Part shown: one piece after another, positions 8,571-17,339 of the stretch
How the letters are laid out: every line of letters begins with the position of its first letter
Position numbering within the stretch: position 1 is the stretch's first letter
Source of the DNA: Clostridia bacterium
GTDB taxonomy: Bacteria; Bacillota; Clostridia; Christensenellales; Borkfalkiaceae
Assembly (NCBI GenBank): GCA_017471945.1
Contig: JAFURH010000090.1
Span: 1-32,420, forward strand
Length of the DNA: 32,420 nt
Direction of reading: 5' to 3'
The notes under the pieces: model-generated
Databases searched by the model: none
The model's input: only the letters and a program-made list of their open reading frames with translations
What the model was told of the DNA's origin: nothing
Position numbers and translations under genes: made by a program

Positions 8571-10757
8571 ATGGCAACGGAAAACAAAAAAAACACCCCC
8601 GACGCTACTTACAGCGCAAAAAATCTCGAAGTACTCGAAGGGCTTGACGCCGTCCGTATGAGACCCGGTATGTATATCGGCTCGACGGGCGTGAAAGGCT
8701 TGCATCACATACTTTGGGAGATCGTAGACAACGCCGTGGACGAAGCGGCGAACGGTTTCGCAACGAAGATCACGGTAACCCTTTATAAAGACGGAAGCGC
8801 TTCCGTGGAAGATAACGGGCGCGGAATCCCTACCGATATACACCCGAAGGAAAAGAAATCGGGTGTTGAACTCGTGTTCACGAAACTGCACGCAGGCGGT
8901 AAATTCGGGCAGGGTAACTACGAATATTCGGGCGGTCTGCACGGGGTCGGCGCGTCGGTCACTAACGCGCTTTCCGAATGGCTGACGGTAGAGGTGTACA
9001 GAAAGCACGTCTATAAGATGAGTTTTCATTCCGTTTACAATAAAAACAAGAAGAAGTTCGATTCGGGAAAGCCCGACGGACCGCTCGTGGATACGGGCGT
9101 AAGCACCCGCAGAACGGGCTCGCTGATCCGCTTTAAACCCGACGCAAACGTATTTTCGGAAGTGGATTTCGATTTGGAAACGGTCGAAGAGCGTTTGAAC
9201 GAGATCGCATATTTGAACCGCGGGATCGAGATCACTTTGATCGACGAACGCCTTTCGATGGCGGAAGCCAAACGCCGCCGTACTCTTTTCGACGGCGAAA
9301 CGAGCGCGGAAGAAGGAGAAAACGCGGAAAACGCAGAAGAAAACGAGGGAGTTGAAGAGGCCGAAGAAGTTGAGGAAACTTATTCCGCGCCTCAACAGAG
9401 CCTGTTTGCCGAAGTGGACGAGCTTGCGCTCGAAAGCGAGCCTTATAGAGTCGTGTTCAAATACGACGGCGGTATTTCCGATTTCGTGAAAAATCTAAAC
9501 GAAGGCAAGAAAAAGCTGTATTCCAACCCCATTTATTATAAAGTGGTGAAAAACGATATTCTCGTCGAGTTTGCCATTCAGCATACTGGGGATTATACCG
9601 AAAGTATTTTCTCGTTCGTCAACAATATTCCCACGCCCGAAGGCGGCTATCACGAGATAGGGTTTAAATCGGGTTTAGCAAGGGCGCTCAACGACCACGC
9701 GAGAAGTAACGGGCTTTTAAAAGACAAAGACCCGAATTTTCAAGGCGACGACTTCCGCGAAGGCTTGACGGCGGTCCTTTCGATAAAAATGAAAGAAGTG
9801 CAGTTCGAAGGGCAAACGAAAACCAAGCTCGGCAACACGGAGGCCCGTCCCGCGGTGGAATCGGCTGTGATCGAAGGGTTTAACTCGCTTTCGAATATTC
9901 GTGGCTATAAAAAGATGATCGAGGAGATCGTCAAAAAGGCGCAGGGCGCGGCAAAGGTTCGTATGGCGGCGAAGCAGGCAAAAGAAAACGCCCGCGCCAA
10001 AAACAGTATCGAGGGCTTAACGCTGATCGGCAAGCTCGCGGCTTGTTCGGGTCGAAAGCCCGAATTCAACGAAATGTTTATCGTGGAAGGGGATTCGGCA
10101 GGCGGCACGGCAAAACAGGCGCGTATCCGTCAGTTCCAGTCCATTTTGCCCCTTCGCGGAAAACCTCTCAACGTCGAGAAAAAGCGTTTGAATCAGATAC
10201 TGGAAAACGAAGAGATCAGAACGATGATCAGCGCGATCGGCGCGGGGATCGACCCCGATTTCAAGCTGGATAAGATCAACTATCATAAAGTGATCATTCT
10301 TTCGGATGCCGATCAAGACGGTATGCATATACGCTGTATTTTGCTTACCTTCTTCTTCCGTTATATGCGCCCGCTCGTCAACGCGGGGCACGTGTATATC
10401 GGTATGCCTCCTCTTTATAAAGTATATAAAGGGGATAAAGTGGAGTACGCCTACGACGATAAGGAGCTTAACGAAAAGATCGAAAAGATCGGAAAAGGCT
10501 ATCAGCTTCAACGCTATAAAGGGCTTGGCGAAATGAGCGCCGATCAGCTTTGGGAAACGACTATGAATCCCGCGACGAGAAACCTCATTCAAGTAACCGT
10601 CGAGGACGCGGCGAAAGCGGAACGAATGATCACCACGCTGATGGGCGATAAGGTCGAAGGCAGAAAAGAATTTTTGGCGAAGTACGCAAACTTCAATAAA
10701 AAAGACCTGTTTATGGAAAAAATAGAGAAGAAGGAGAAGGATAATGGCGAAAAGTAA
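8571..10757 (+). CDS. parE: Type IIA DNA topoisomerase subunit B (probably topoisomerase IV ParE; GyrB-like)
   Basis: This ATPase subunit of 728 residues drives strand passage. A GHKL ATPase domain comes first ([27 protein letters not shown]). Then come a transducer domain, the TOPRIM motif EGDSAGG with the metal-binding DADQDG, and the C-terminal QRYKGLGEM signature. Between about residues 243 and 288 lies a low-complexity, Glu-rich insertion that family members generally lack. It sits near the ATPase/transducer junction and raises the length above the ~640 residues usual in Bacillota. I prefer ParE because the partner A subunit lacks a GyrA box and the pair is not beside dnaN/recF, but GyrB cannot be excluded by eye. 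It overlaps the next gene by 14 bp. Confidence 0.85.
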   Translation: MATENKKNTPDATYSAKNLEVLEGLDAVRMRPGMYIGSTGVKGLHHILWEIVDNAVDEAANGFATKITVTLYKDGSASVEDNGRGIPTDIHPKEKKSGVELVFTKLHAGGKFGQGNYEYSGGLHGVGASVTNALSEWLTVEVYRKHVYKMSFHSVYNKNKKKFDSGKPDGPLVDTGVSTRRTGSLIRFKPDANVFSEVDFDLETVEERLNEIAYLNRGIEITLIDERLSMAEAKRRRTLFDGETSAEEGENAENAEENEGVEEAEEVEETYSAPQQSLFAEVDELALESEPYRVVFKYDGGISDFVKNLNEGKKKLYSNPIYYKVVKNDILVEFAIQHTGDYTESIFSFVNNIPTPEGGYHEIGFKSGLARALNDHARSNGLLKDKDPNFQGDDFREGLTAVLSIKMKEVQFEGQTKTKLGNTEARPAVESAVIEGFNSLSNIRGYKKMIEEIVKKAQGAAKVRMAAKQAKENARAKNSIEGLTLIGKLAACSGRKPEFNEMFIVEGDSAGGTAKQARIRQFQSILPLRGKPLNVEKKRLNQILENEEIRTMISAIGAGIDPDFKLDKINYHKVIILSDADQDGMHIRCILLTFFFRYMRPLVNAGHVYIGMPPLYKVYKGDKVEYAYDDKELNEKIEKIGKGYQLQRYKGLGEMSADQLWETTMNPATRNLIQVTVEDAAKAERMITTLMGDKVEGRKEFLAKYANFNKKDLFMEKIEKKEKDNGEK

Positions 10758-13218
10758 AAAACAGCCCGAAACCCAAGTTAAACAAACGGGTCAATTATAC
10801 GTAGAACCGCTTGAAAAAGTTCTCCATTCTTCAATGCTCCCTTATGCCGAGTTCGTTATTCTCGACCGCGCTTTGCCTCGCGTAGAGGACGGATTAAAGC
10901 CCGTTCAGCGCCGTATTTTATACACGATGAACGAAATGGGCTTAACGCCCGATAAACCCCATAAAAAGAGCGCGCGTATCGTCGGGGATTGTATGGGTAA
11001 ATACCACCCCCACGGCGACAGCTCCGTCTACGACGCGATGGTGCGTATGGCGCAGCAATTTAATATGGGTAAAACGCTCGTAAACGGACACGGCAACTTC
11101 GGTTCGGTGGACGGCGACCCCGCCGCGGCTATGCGTTATACGGAAGCACGGTTAGAGCCGCTCGCGCTCGAACTCCTTCGCGATATCGATAAAGAAACGG
11201 TGAGCTTTTCGCTGAACTTCGACGACAGCTTGAAAGAACCGGATATCCTCCCCGGTCGATTCCCCAACCTGCTCGTAAACGGCTCGTCGGGGATCGCGGT
11301 AGGGCTTGCGACGAATATCCCCACGCATAACTTGGAAGAAGTGATCAACGGCGTGGTGGCGTATATTGACAATCCCGCGATCTCCCTCGAAGAAATGATG
11401 CAGTATATTCCTTGTCCCGATTTCCCTACGGGCGGTACGATTATTGCAAACGAGCTGATCCAAGCGTATAAAACGGGGCGCGGTAAGATTTCCATTCGAG
11501 CCAAGATCGTCACGGAAAAGACGGATAACGGCAAGACCAACTTGATCATCACGGAGCTTCCGTATCAAGTCAATAAGGCGCAGTTGCTTAGAAAAATCGC
11601 CGAGCTTCGTGAAGAAAAGAAAGAAGAACTCGCTTCGATCGATTACGTTGCGGATGAATCGGACAGATCGGGTATGCGCGCCGTCATTCGCTTGAAAAAG
11701 GACGCGGATATCGATTCTCTTTTAAAATATCTGTATAAATATACCGATCTGGAAGTGACGTTCGGTATCAATATGGTCGTGATCGCCGAGGGGAAACCTC
11801 AACAACTCGGCTTGATGGAAATTATCCGTCATTACGTAAAGTATCAGCAGCAGATCGTGTTGAAGCGTACGCGGTTTGATTTAAACCAAGCGGAACAAAG
11901 ATGCCATATTTTGGAAGGCTTGATCGTAGCGGTACAGAATATCGACGAGGTGATCGCGATCATCAAAAAATCCGAAGGCACTTCGGACGCGAGAACCAAG
12001 CTTATGGAACGCTTTTCGATCACCGAAGTACAGGCGCAGGCGATCCTCGATTTACGCCTTGCACGGCTCACGAAACTTGAAGTATTTAAGCTTGAAAACG
12101 AATTAAAAGAGCTTAAAAAACTCATTAAAAAACTCACGGCGATTTCAAAAAGCGGAGATTTACAGCTTCAAGTGGTCAAAGAGGAGATCACGGAGATCAA
12201 GGAACGTTATCCCTCGCCTCGCCGTTCTAAGCTCGTATTCAACCGTGAGGAAGCTGACGAGCTCGTAGCGACGGCGACCGAGAAAAAGCCCGGCGAACCT
12301 TGTACGCTCGTCTATACGGCGGACGATAAACTCAAAGTGTTGACTGGCAAGGAAGCTTTTGCGCTTTTAAAACCTCAGGAAGGGAAGTTTAAACCCCGCA
12401 CGGTTGCGGTGAAGTGGCTGCAAACGGTCACCGATAAACGCATTTTCGCGTTTACGAACTACGGCAACTGCCATAAGTTGGATATCTATGCCCCCGAGCT
12501 TCAATGTAAGCTTTCCGACGAAGGCGTTGCGCTCAAATCTCTTTCCAAAGACGCGGAAGAGGGCGAAAAGATCGTCGCACTGTTCGAGATCGGCGAGCGT
12601 ATGCCGTACGGTCAGCTTTTGTTCTATACCAAAACGGGTATGGTCAAAAAGACGGACTGGGCGGAATACGAACAAAGAAAAGACTCGTTCGTGGCGGTCA
12701 AGCTTAACGAAGAGGACGAGGTGATCGGCGTCGAGGAAGACGCGGGCGAAGAAACGACGGTTATTTTCGTGACCGAAAACGGCATTTGCCTGAACGCCAA
12801 GAAAGACGATATTCCCACCCAGGGCAGGATCGCCGCAGGCGTACACGGTATTTCTCTTCGCGAAGGCGACAGCGTGATTTATGCCGCGCAGATCAACGGC
12901 GAAGGGGAAATTATCGTCGCAACCGACGAAGGCAAGTTCAAAAAAGTGATTTCCTCTTTGATCGATCCGATGGGAAGAAACCGCAAAGGCTCTATGATCG
13001 TAGGACTCAAAGAGGGCGCGCGCGTGATCCAAGCAAGCGCGGTCACCGTACCGTATTATCTTGTCGTAGAGCTTAAAAACGGCTCGGTCGTCGAGCTTTC
13101 GAGCGAAGATATTTTCATTACGATCGCGAGCGGAAAGGCGAAAAAGGTGAAGGGGATCGAAGAAGATTCCGTCAAAGCCGTTTATCCGACGCCTTATAAA
13201 GAGGTTGTGGACGATTAA
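10744..13218 (+). CDS. parC: Type IIA DNA topoisomerase subunit A (probably topoisomerase IV ParC; GyrA-like)
   Basis: The product is an 824-residue DNA cleavage/religation subunit. The active-site tyrosine is Tyr132 in AAMRYTEAR. The quinolone-determining region GKYHPHGDS keeps Ser93 and Asp97 at the positions that mutate in resistance, so it looks wild type. A coiled-coil tower follows, then a beta-pinwheel C-terminal domain from about residue 500. At the place where GyrA carries QRRGG-type residues this protein reads EQRKDSF, so the GyrA box needed for supercoiling appears absent. This favours a decatenase of the topoisomerase IV type. The start overlaps the B subunit by 14 bp with AAGGAGAAGG just upstream, implying translational coupling. 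Confidence 0.85.
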   Translation: MAKSKKQPETQVKQTGQLYVEPLEKVLHSSMLPYAEFVILDRALPRVEDGLKPVQRRILYTMNEMGLTPDKPHKKSARIVGDCMGKYHPHGDSSVYDAMVRMAQQFNMGKTLVNGHGNFGSVDGDPAAAMRYTEARLEPLALELLRDIDKETVSFSLNFDDSLKEPDILPGRFPNLLVNGSSGIAVGLATNIPTHNLEEVINGVVAYIDNPAISLEEMMQYIPCPDFPTGGTIIANELIQAYKTGRGKISIRAKIVTEKTDNGKTNLIITELPYQVNKAQLLRKIAELREEKKEELASIDYVADESDRSGMRAVIRLKKDADIDSLLKYLYKYTDLEVTFGINMVVIAEGKPQQLGLMEIIRHYVKYQQQIVLKRTRFDLNQAEQRCHILEGLIVAVQNIDEVIAIIKKSEGTSDARTKLMERFSITEVQAQAILDLRLARLTKLEVFKLENELKELKKLIKKLTAISKSGDLQLQVVKEEITEIKERYPSPRRSKLVFNREEADELVATATEKKPGEPCTLVYTADDKLKVLTGKEAFALLKPQEGKFKPRTVAVKWLQTVTDKRIFAFTNYGNCHKLDIYAPELQCKLSDEGVALKSLSKDAEEGEKIVALFEIGERMPYGQLLFYTKTGMVKKTDWAEYEQRKDSFVAVKLNEEDEVIGVEEDAGEETTVIFVTENGICLNAKKDDIPTQGRIAAGVHGISLREGDSVIYAAQINGEGEIIVATDEGKFKKVISSLIDPMGRNRKGSMIVGLKEGARVIQASAVTVPYYLVVELKNGSVVELSSEDIFITIASGKAKKVKGIEEDSVKAVYPTPYKEVVDD

Positions 13219-13219
13219 A

Positions 13220-13249
13220 GTTATAATTCCGTAAAATCCGACATAGTAT
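13220..13249 (+). promoter_or_regulatory. Candidate sigma-E-type sporulation promoter of spoIIID
   Basis: GTTATAATT (13220-13228) and CATAGTAT (13242-13249), 13 bp apart, resemble the mother-cell sigma-E consensus (ATA-type -35, CATAC-type -10). A sigma-E promoter would fit the known control of spoIIID, but the match is imperfect and the site touches the parC stop codon. Confidence 0.35.
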
Positions 13250-13281
13250 ATTCCGTAACGAAAAATGCGGAGGTTGGGATT

Positions 13282-13551
13282 TTGTGGGAATATATTGAAG
13301 AAAGAACGAAAAGATGCGCGGAGTATATCGTCGCGACGGGCTGTACCGTGCGTGCGTGTTCCGCGCATTTCGGCGTCAGTAAATCGACGGTACATAAAGA
13401 CGTGACAGAACGCCTTCGGTTTGTGGATAACGAACTGTTTGAAAAGGTAAGAAAAATTTTGAATTTCAATTTGAGCGAACGGCATATTCGCGGCGGGATC
13501 GCTACGCGGGATAAGTATAAAGGTCGGCAAAATCATAAAGCAGACGAATAA
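13282..13551 (+). CDS. spoIIID: Sporulation transcriptional regulator SpoIIID
   Basis: The product is 89 residues, the usual SpoIIID size. The helix-turn-helix segment (FGVSKSTVHKDVTERL, about residues 32-47) and the C-terminal RHIRGGIATRDKYKG match the family closely. SpoIIID binds DNA and switches mother-cell gene expression from sigma-E to sigma-K during spore formation. The start is TTG at 13282, backed by GGAGG at 13269-13273 with an 8-nt gap; no ATG or GTG fits. It lies 63 bp after parC with no clear terminator between, so read-through from the topoisomerase operon is possible. Its presence implies a spore-forming lineage but does not prove that the organism sporulates. Confidence 0.92.
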   Translation: MWEYIEERTKRCAEYIVATGCTVRACSAHFGVSKSTVHKDVTERLRFVDNELFEKVRKILNFNLSERHIRGGIATRDKYKGRQNHKADE

Positions 13552-13577
13552 TTTTATGGAATGCTCCCGTCGAACGG

Positions 13578-13606
13578 TTGAAATTTTTTCGTAAATATGT
13601 TACTAT
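13578..13606 (+). promoter_or_regulatory. Promoter of tyrA
   Basis: TTGAAA (13578-13583), 17-bp spacer, TACTAT (13601-13606) with TGT extended -10. The predicted start near 13613 rules out translation from the upstream TTG/ATG-like codons at about 13597. Confidence 0.7.
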
Positions 13607-13638
13607 TTTATAAACCCAAGAAATACGGAGAAAGTAAG

Positions 13639-14463
13639 ATGAAAGAAATAGCGGTGATCGGATTGGGGATTATCGGCGGCTCTATTTGCGGCGCGCTCAC
13701 GAACGCGGGTTATACGGTGGACGGTACGGACTTGAACGAAGCGGCCGTCGAGATTGCCAAGCAAAAAGGCTATATTCGCAAAAAAGCGGAACGGCTCGAA
13801 AGTTACGACGCCGTTTTTATCGCCGTGTCTCCGCAAGCCACGATCGAGCTTTTAACGACGGAAAAGTTTAAAGACGGTGCGTTCGTCGCCGATATTTGCG
13901 GGGTAAAGCAAGCCCCCGAACGGGCGGTGTATTCCAAAAAGCGGAATTATCGCTATATCGGTCTGCATCCTATGGCGGGGAAAGAAACCTCGGGGATAGC
14001 GTCTGCAACGCCTGAACTTTTCAAAAATGCAAATCTCGTGATCGCGATTGCGGAACAAACGGACGAAACGACTTTAAAAGAAGCCCGCGCCTACGCCGAA
14101 GCGATGGGCTTTGGAAAGCTCGTGGAATGTAGCGCAAGGGAGCACGATCAAAAGATCGCGCTCACCTCTCAGCTCGCGCATATCGTTTCGAGCGCCTACG
14201 TAAAGAGCGATCGGGTGAAAAATTGCGACGGCTTCACGGGCGGCAGTTTTCAGGATATGACGCGTATCGCGGGCGTTGACGAGAAGATGTGGACGCAACT
14301 TTATTTTCATAATAAGGATTGCATTTTAGAGGAATTAAACGGGTTTATCGAGCATATTTCGGCTTATCGCGAAGCATTGGAAAGCGGGGATAAAGAAAAG
14401 CTTTCCGAGCTTTTAAAAGAAGGCAGACTCATTCGCGAAACGATAAAACGCGGTAACGATTAA
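13639..14463 (+). CDS. tyrA: Prephenate dehydrogenase (TyrA-type)
   Basis: The product has 274 residues. It oxidatively decarboxylates prephenate to 4-hydroxyphenylpyruvate in tyrosine synthesis, with NAD(P). An N-terminal Rossmann motif GLGIIGG begins at residue 8. The HPMAGKETSG segment is the family signature near the catalytic histidine. The helical C-terminal dimerisation domain contains the expected SQLAHIVSSAY segment. No ACT domain is present, so tyrosine feedback through that domain is not expected. I chose the ATG at 13639 because the promoter -10 lies at 13601-13606, downstream of the earlier in-frame ATG at 13597, and because the Rossmann strand starts right after. No other aromatic-pathway gene is adjacent. 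Confidence 0.88.
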   Translation: MKEIAVIGLGIIGGSICGALTNAGYTVDGTDLNEAAVEIAKQKGYIRKKAERLESYDAVFIAVSPQATIELLTTEKFKDGAFVADICGVKQAPERAVYSKKRNYRYIGLHPMAGKETSGIASATPELFKNANLVIAIAEQTDETTLKEARAYAEAMGFGKLVECSAREHDQKIALTSQLAHIVSSAYVKSDRVKNCDGFTGGSFQDMTRIAGVDEKMWTQLYFHNKDCILEELNGFIEHISAYREALESGDKEKLSELLKEGRLIRETIKRGND

Positions 14464-14504
14464 AAGGGTAAATTTTTCTTTCTTTTAAAAAGCGTGAAAA
14501 TCGG

Positions 14505-14533
14505 TTTACTTTTTCGATTTGATTTGTTATAAT
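14505..14533 (+). promoter_or_regulatory. Promoter of the small-protein/MBL/Rho-like operon
   Basis: TTTACT (14505-14510), 17-bp spacer, TATAAT (14528-14533) with TGT extended -10. The leader is about 30-45 nt, depending on which start codon is used. Confidence 0.7.
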
Positions 14534-14567
14534 AAACTATATCAGTATAAAACGACGGTTTAAAAAA

Positions 14568-14966
14568 GTGCAGGCTTGTGATTTGACGATCGTAACCATA
14601 GCGGACGGAACGGAAAAGAGTATTCGCCGCAACGCGGAAATGGAACTTACCCCTTTCTCCGCGGTTTTACGCTATCGGGAAGAAAACGCCGTCGTTACCG
14701 TTCGAATTGAAAACGGCAAAGTGTTTTTAAGTCGCGACGGAGATTATTCCTTATTTTTGCCTTTAAAAGAAGGGGAAGAAACGACGGGAACGCTTGGAAT
14801 AGGCGGTTCGGAAGGAGAAATTAAGATCTTTTCGGAACGGGTAGGATTTTCGATCGGACAAAGATCCCTGCTCGCCGTACTTAAATATACGCTCGATTTC
14901 GGGCGGGAAAAGCAAAAGATGCAAATCAGACTTAATGCAAGAGAAAAAATATCGGAGGAGAAATGA
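14568..14966 (+). CDS. Small calycin-like protein, possibly DUF1934/YwiB family
   Basis: This protein of 132 residues or fewer has no signal peptide. Its alternating beta-strand pattern and C-terminal segment (a strand ending in LKYTLDFG, then polar strands) look like the DUF1934/YwiB beta-barrel family, but the match is by eye and weak. The start is uncertain: GTG at 14568 has no good Shine-Dalgarno sequence, and an in-frame TTG at 14583 preceded by AGG is an alternative. The stop overlaps the ATG of the next gene (ATGA), so the two are translationally coupled. No function is assigned. Confidence 0.5.
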   Translation: MQACDLTIVTIADGTEKSIRRNAEMELTPFSAVLRYREENAVVTVRIENGKVFLSRDGDYSLFLPLKEGEETTGTLGIGGSEGEIKIFSERVGFSIGQRSLLAVLKYTLDFGREKQKMQIRLNAREKISEEK

Positions 14967-15619
14967 AAATTCAGTATTTGGGGCATTCTTGCTTCAAGCT
15001 AACCGAGAGTACGGGCACGACGGTGATCGCCGATCCGTATAAAGGCATCGGCTACGAGTTGCCCGAAGGGTTGACGGCGGACGCCGTGACCGTAAGCCAC
15101 GATCATTACGATCATAATAACGCGGGTGCGATCGGCGGTTCGCCCGCGGTGATAAAAAAGGACGGCTTTTTCGAACTGCCCGGGGTGGAGATCACGGGGA
15201 TCAAAAGCTACCACGACGACGAAGGGGGCAACCTTCGCGGCGAAAACGTCATTTATAAATTCCGTATGGACGGGCTTGAAATCTGTCATTTGGGCGATTT
15301 GGGCGAAGAGTGTTCAGCGGAACTTTTGGAACTTTTATTGCCCGTTAATATTTTGATCATTCCCGTCGGCGGAAATTATACCATCGACGCGGAGCTTGCG
15401 AAGGAATACGTAGACAGGATTATGCCCGATATCGTCATTCCTATGCATTATAAAACGCGGAACTCAAATATCGATATCGATAAGGCGCAAGCCTTTCTCG
15501 ACCTTTTCGACGACGAGGACGTAGACGTTTGCCATAAAGACGTTCTCGAATTCACCCGCGACGATCTCACGGAAGAAAACACGAAAATAATCTTAATGGA
15601 ACGGACGAAAATCGAATGA
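14963..15619 (+). CDS. Metal-dependent hydrolase, MBL fold (UPF0173-like)
   Basis: This is a 218-residue cytoplasmic metallo-beta-lactamase-fold protein. The binuclear metal motif HDHYDH is at residues 46-51. Further ligands are offered by HLGD (near residue 111) and the late PMHYK. Length and the MKIQYLGHSCF start agree with the UPF0173/YtkL group, whose substrate is not established. It is coupled by ATGA overlaps to the small protein upstream and to the Rho-like gene downstream. I see no secretion signal. Confidence 0.85.
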   Translation: MKIQYLGHSCFKLTESTGTTVIADPYKGIGYELPEGLTADAVTVSHDHYDHNNAGAIGGSPAVIKKDGFFELPGVEITGIKSYHDDEGGNLRGENVIYKFRMDGLEICHLGDLGEECSAELLELLLPVNILIIPVGGNYTIDAELAKEYVDRIMPDIVIPMHYKTRNSNIDIDKAQAFLDLFDDEDVDVCHKDVLEFTRDDLTEENTKIILMERTKIE

Positions 15620-17085
15620 AAAATTTTGCAATCAACGAATTCCGTTTTGCGGTTAAAGAATACCTGAACTCGGTCAGGATCTTAGAGTTGCGCTCTTACG
15701 GCAGATTTATCGGCGTTCAAAATCCAACCGAAAAGAAAAAAGGCGAGCTTTTAGACGACATTCTTTCCATTTTGATCGGCGAAGCGTATCCCGTAGAACC
15801 TTCAAAGCGCGGAGCTCCCGTGAAAAACGATTTCGTTGATCCGAACATCATTGATAAAATAGAAGAGTTGAAAAAGACCTATCTTCCCGACGGAATTCGG
15901 GAGGAAGAGTCTTTTTTTACCTTTGAGCCGAAGGAGAAATCTATGCTCGTCGTGAACGATCCGAATGGTACGAGCTTAGAGAATCTGAAAAATAAAGAGA
16001 TCTATTCGGGGCAGATCGCTACGGTAGACGGCGTGTCCCGACTCGTTCCTTTAAACGGCGAACTCGATTATCGAAAGATCGTGGTATCCGTCGAGCTGAT
16101 TCGGAAAAACGATCTTCGTGAAGGTGACATCGTCACTTGCTACGCCGATTCCCGTCCGCCTTGTTTATACGCGACGGAGATACTTTCTCGGAACGGATAT
16201 GCAAGCGATTCCCGTCCCCGCAAGAAATTCGACGAAACGGCGGTGGCGTATCCTTCGGACAAGTTACGGTTTATATTGGAAACAGACGATTCGATCGCTT
16301 CGAAATATTTTGAATGGCTGTTGCCGATCGGTAAAGGTCGGCGCGGGCTTCTTCTCTCCCCCCCGAAAGCGGGCAAGACCTTTTTATTGAAACGTTTGGT
16401 CGAATCGGCGCAAACGGCGAATCCGAATCTCACCGTTTACGCTTTATTGTTGGATCAAGCGCCAGAAACGGTCGGGGAATTCAGAAAAATACTTCCTGCC
16501 GATCACATTTTATATACCACTTACGAAGATTTGGCAGAAAAGCATATTTTTACGGCGGATTTCCTCTTGAACCGTGCAAAACGACAGGCTGAGGATGAAA
16601 AGGACGTACTGATCGTGGTCGATTCGCTGACGGCTCTTATGCGAGCCTATAACGAAACCGATTTGTCCTCGGGCGGAAAAACCTACGCTTGCGGACTTGA
16701 AAGCAAAACGCTTCACTATATTAAAAAATACTTGGGTTCTGCCCGTAACTTTGAAAAGGGCGGTTCGCTTACTATTCTCGGCGCAGTTTCCGTACAAACG
16801 GGAAACCCTGCCGACGATTTTGCGGCGGCTGAATTATTATCCGTAGCAAATCTGAGAATTTCTTTAAGCGGCGAGCTTGCGGCAAAGCGTATCTTTCCCT
16901 CCTTTGATTTTCTTTCCTCAAACACAGAGCAACCCGAACGGCTACTTTCGGATGCGGAAAGGGAGTGTGAATATCTTCTTAGAAACGGGTATTTTCAAAA
17001 AAAGAGCTTCGTAGATTTTCTGTTGCTCCTTAAAGCCTGTCAGAATGCAGAAGAATTGCGCGAAAAAATGAAAAAAGAACTATAA
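15616..17085 (+). CDS. rho: Divergent Rho-like RNA-binding ATPase, probably catalytically impaired
   Basis: The product has 489 residues in Rho order. A SAP-like Rho-N region is at about 20-60, an OB-fold RNA-binding region at about 135-215, and a RecA-type motor with Walker A SPPKAGKT at 248-255 and Walker B Asp336 (VVDSLT). The GSLTILG and KRIFP segments confirm the family. However, DERP of the motor reads DQAP, which puts Gln281 at the catalytic Glu (E. coli E211) and Ala at R212. The R269 position is Ala340. The GTGN loop reads SVAN, and the arginine finger R366 aligns with Glu438; R353 is kept as Arg425. Transcription termination activity is therefore doubtful. It may be a regulatory paralogue, with true Rho elsewhere. 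It is translationally coupled to the MBL gene and followed by a terminator. Confidence 0.78.
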   Translation: MKNFAINEFRFAVKEYLNSVRILELRSYGRFIGVQNPTEKKKGELLDDILSILIGEAYPVEPSKRGAPVKNDFVDPNIIDKIEELKKTYLPDGIREEESFFTFEPKEKSMLVVNDPNGTSLENLKNKEIYSGQIATVDGVSRLVPLNGELDYRKIVVSVELIRKNDLREGDIVTCYADSRPPCLYATEILSRNGYASDSRPRKKFDETAVAYPSDKLRFILETDDSIASKYFEWLLPIGKGRRGLLLSPPKAGKTFLLKRLVESAQTANPNLTVYALLLDQAPETVGEFRKILPADHILYTTYEDLAEKHIFTADFLLNRAKRQAEDEKDVLIVVDSLTALMRAYNETDLSSGGKTYACGLESKTLHYIKKYLGSARNFEKGGSLTILGAVSVQTGNPADDFAAAELLSVANLRISLSGELAAKRIFPSFDFLSSNTEQPERLLSDAERECEYLLRNGYFQKKSFVDFLLLLKACQNAEELREKMKKEL

Positions 17086-17098
17086 AATATCTTCCTTT

Positions 17099-17133
17099 AA
17101 ATGGACTACCGCTCGCGTAGTCCATTTTTTTTT
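17099..17133 (+). terminator. Intrinsic terminator after the Rho-like gene
   Basis: A perfect 9-bp stem (17101-17109 with 17117-17125), extendable by A-T pairs, has a 7-nt loop and eight T residues. It separates the Rho-like operon from the carbon/redox island. Confidence 0.88.
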
Positions 17134-17203
17134 GCAAATGACGAAAAAGATAAAAATTTATCGATTTAGCGATTAAAAGTTTGATGCAAGGTATGTCAAG
17201 TGG

Positions 17204-17232
17204 TTGAGATTCAAAAAAAAATATGATATAAT
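17204..17232 (+). promoter_or_regulatory. Strong promoter at the head of the malate/fumarate/Hdr island
   Basis: TTGAGA (17204-17209), 17-bp spacer, TATAAT (17227-17232) with TGA extended -10. It leaves a leader of about 100 nt before the ATG at 17340. No further promoter of this quality is seen until after the exchanger gene, consistent with one long transcript. Confidence 0.8.
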
Positions 17233-17339
17233 TTATATTGTACGCTTGGGATTGTGCGTATTTTTATCCAAAATCTTTTCTTGCCGAGATCGGGTGAGAA
17301 GAATTGATCAGAAAAATATTTAGAACGGAGAATAAAATT

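Noticed and set aside
8172-9395. A 400-codon open frame on the minus strand opposite helD and parE
   Set aside because: It lies wholly inside well-recognised genes, spans two of them and their promoter, and its sequence is low complexity; it is a shadow of codon bias.
12367-13536. A 389-codon minus-strand frame opposite parC and spoIIID
   Set aside because: Both covered genes have clear family motifs; the antisense product has no recognisable domain or RBS.
17233-17339. Riboswitch or attenuator in the 100-nt leader of the dehydrogenase operon
   Set aside because: Only a 5-bp stem (TACGC/GCGTA) followed by a T run is visible; too weak. No Rex-like palindrome was found either.
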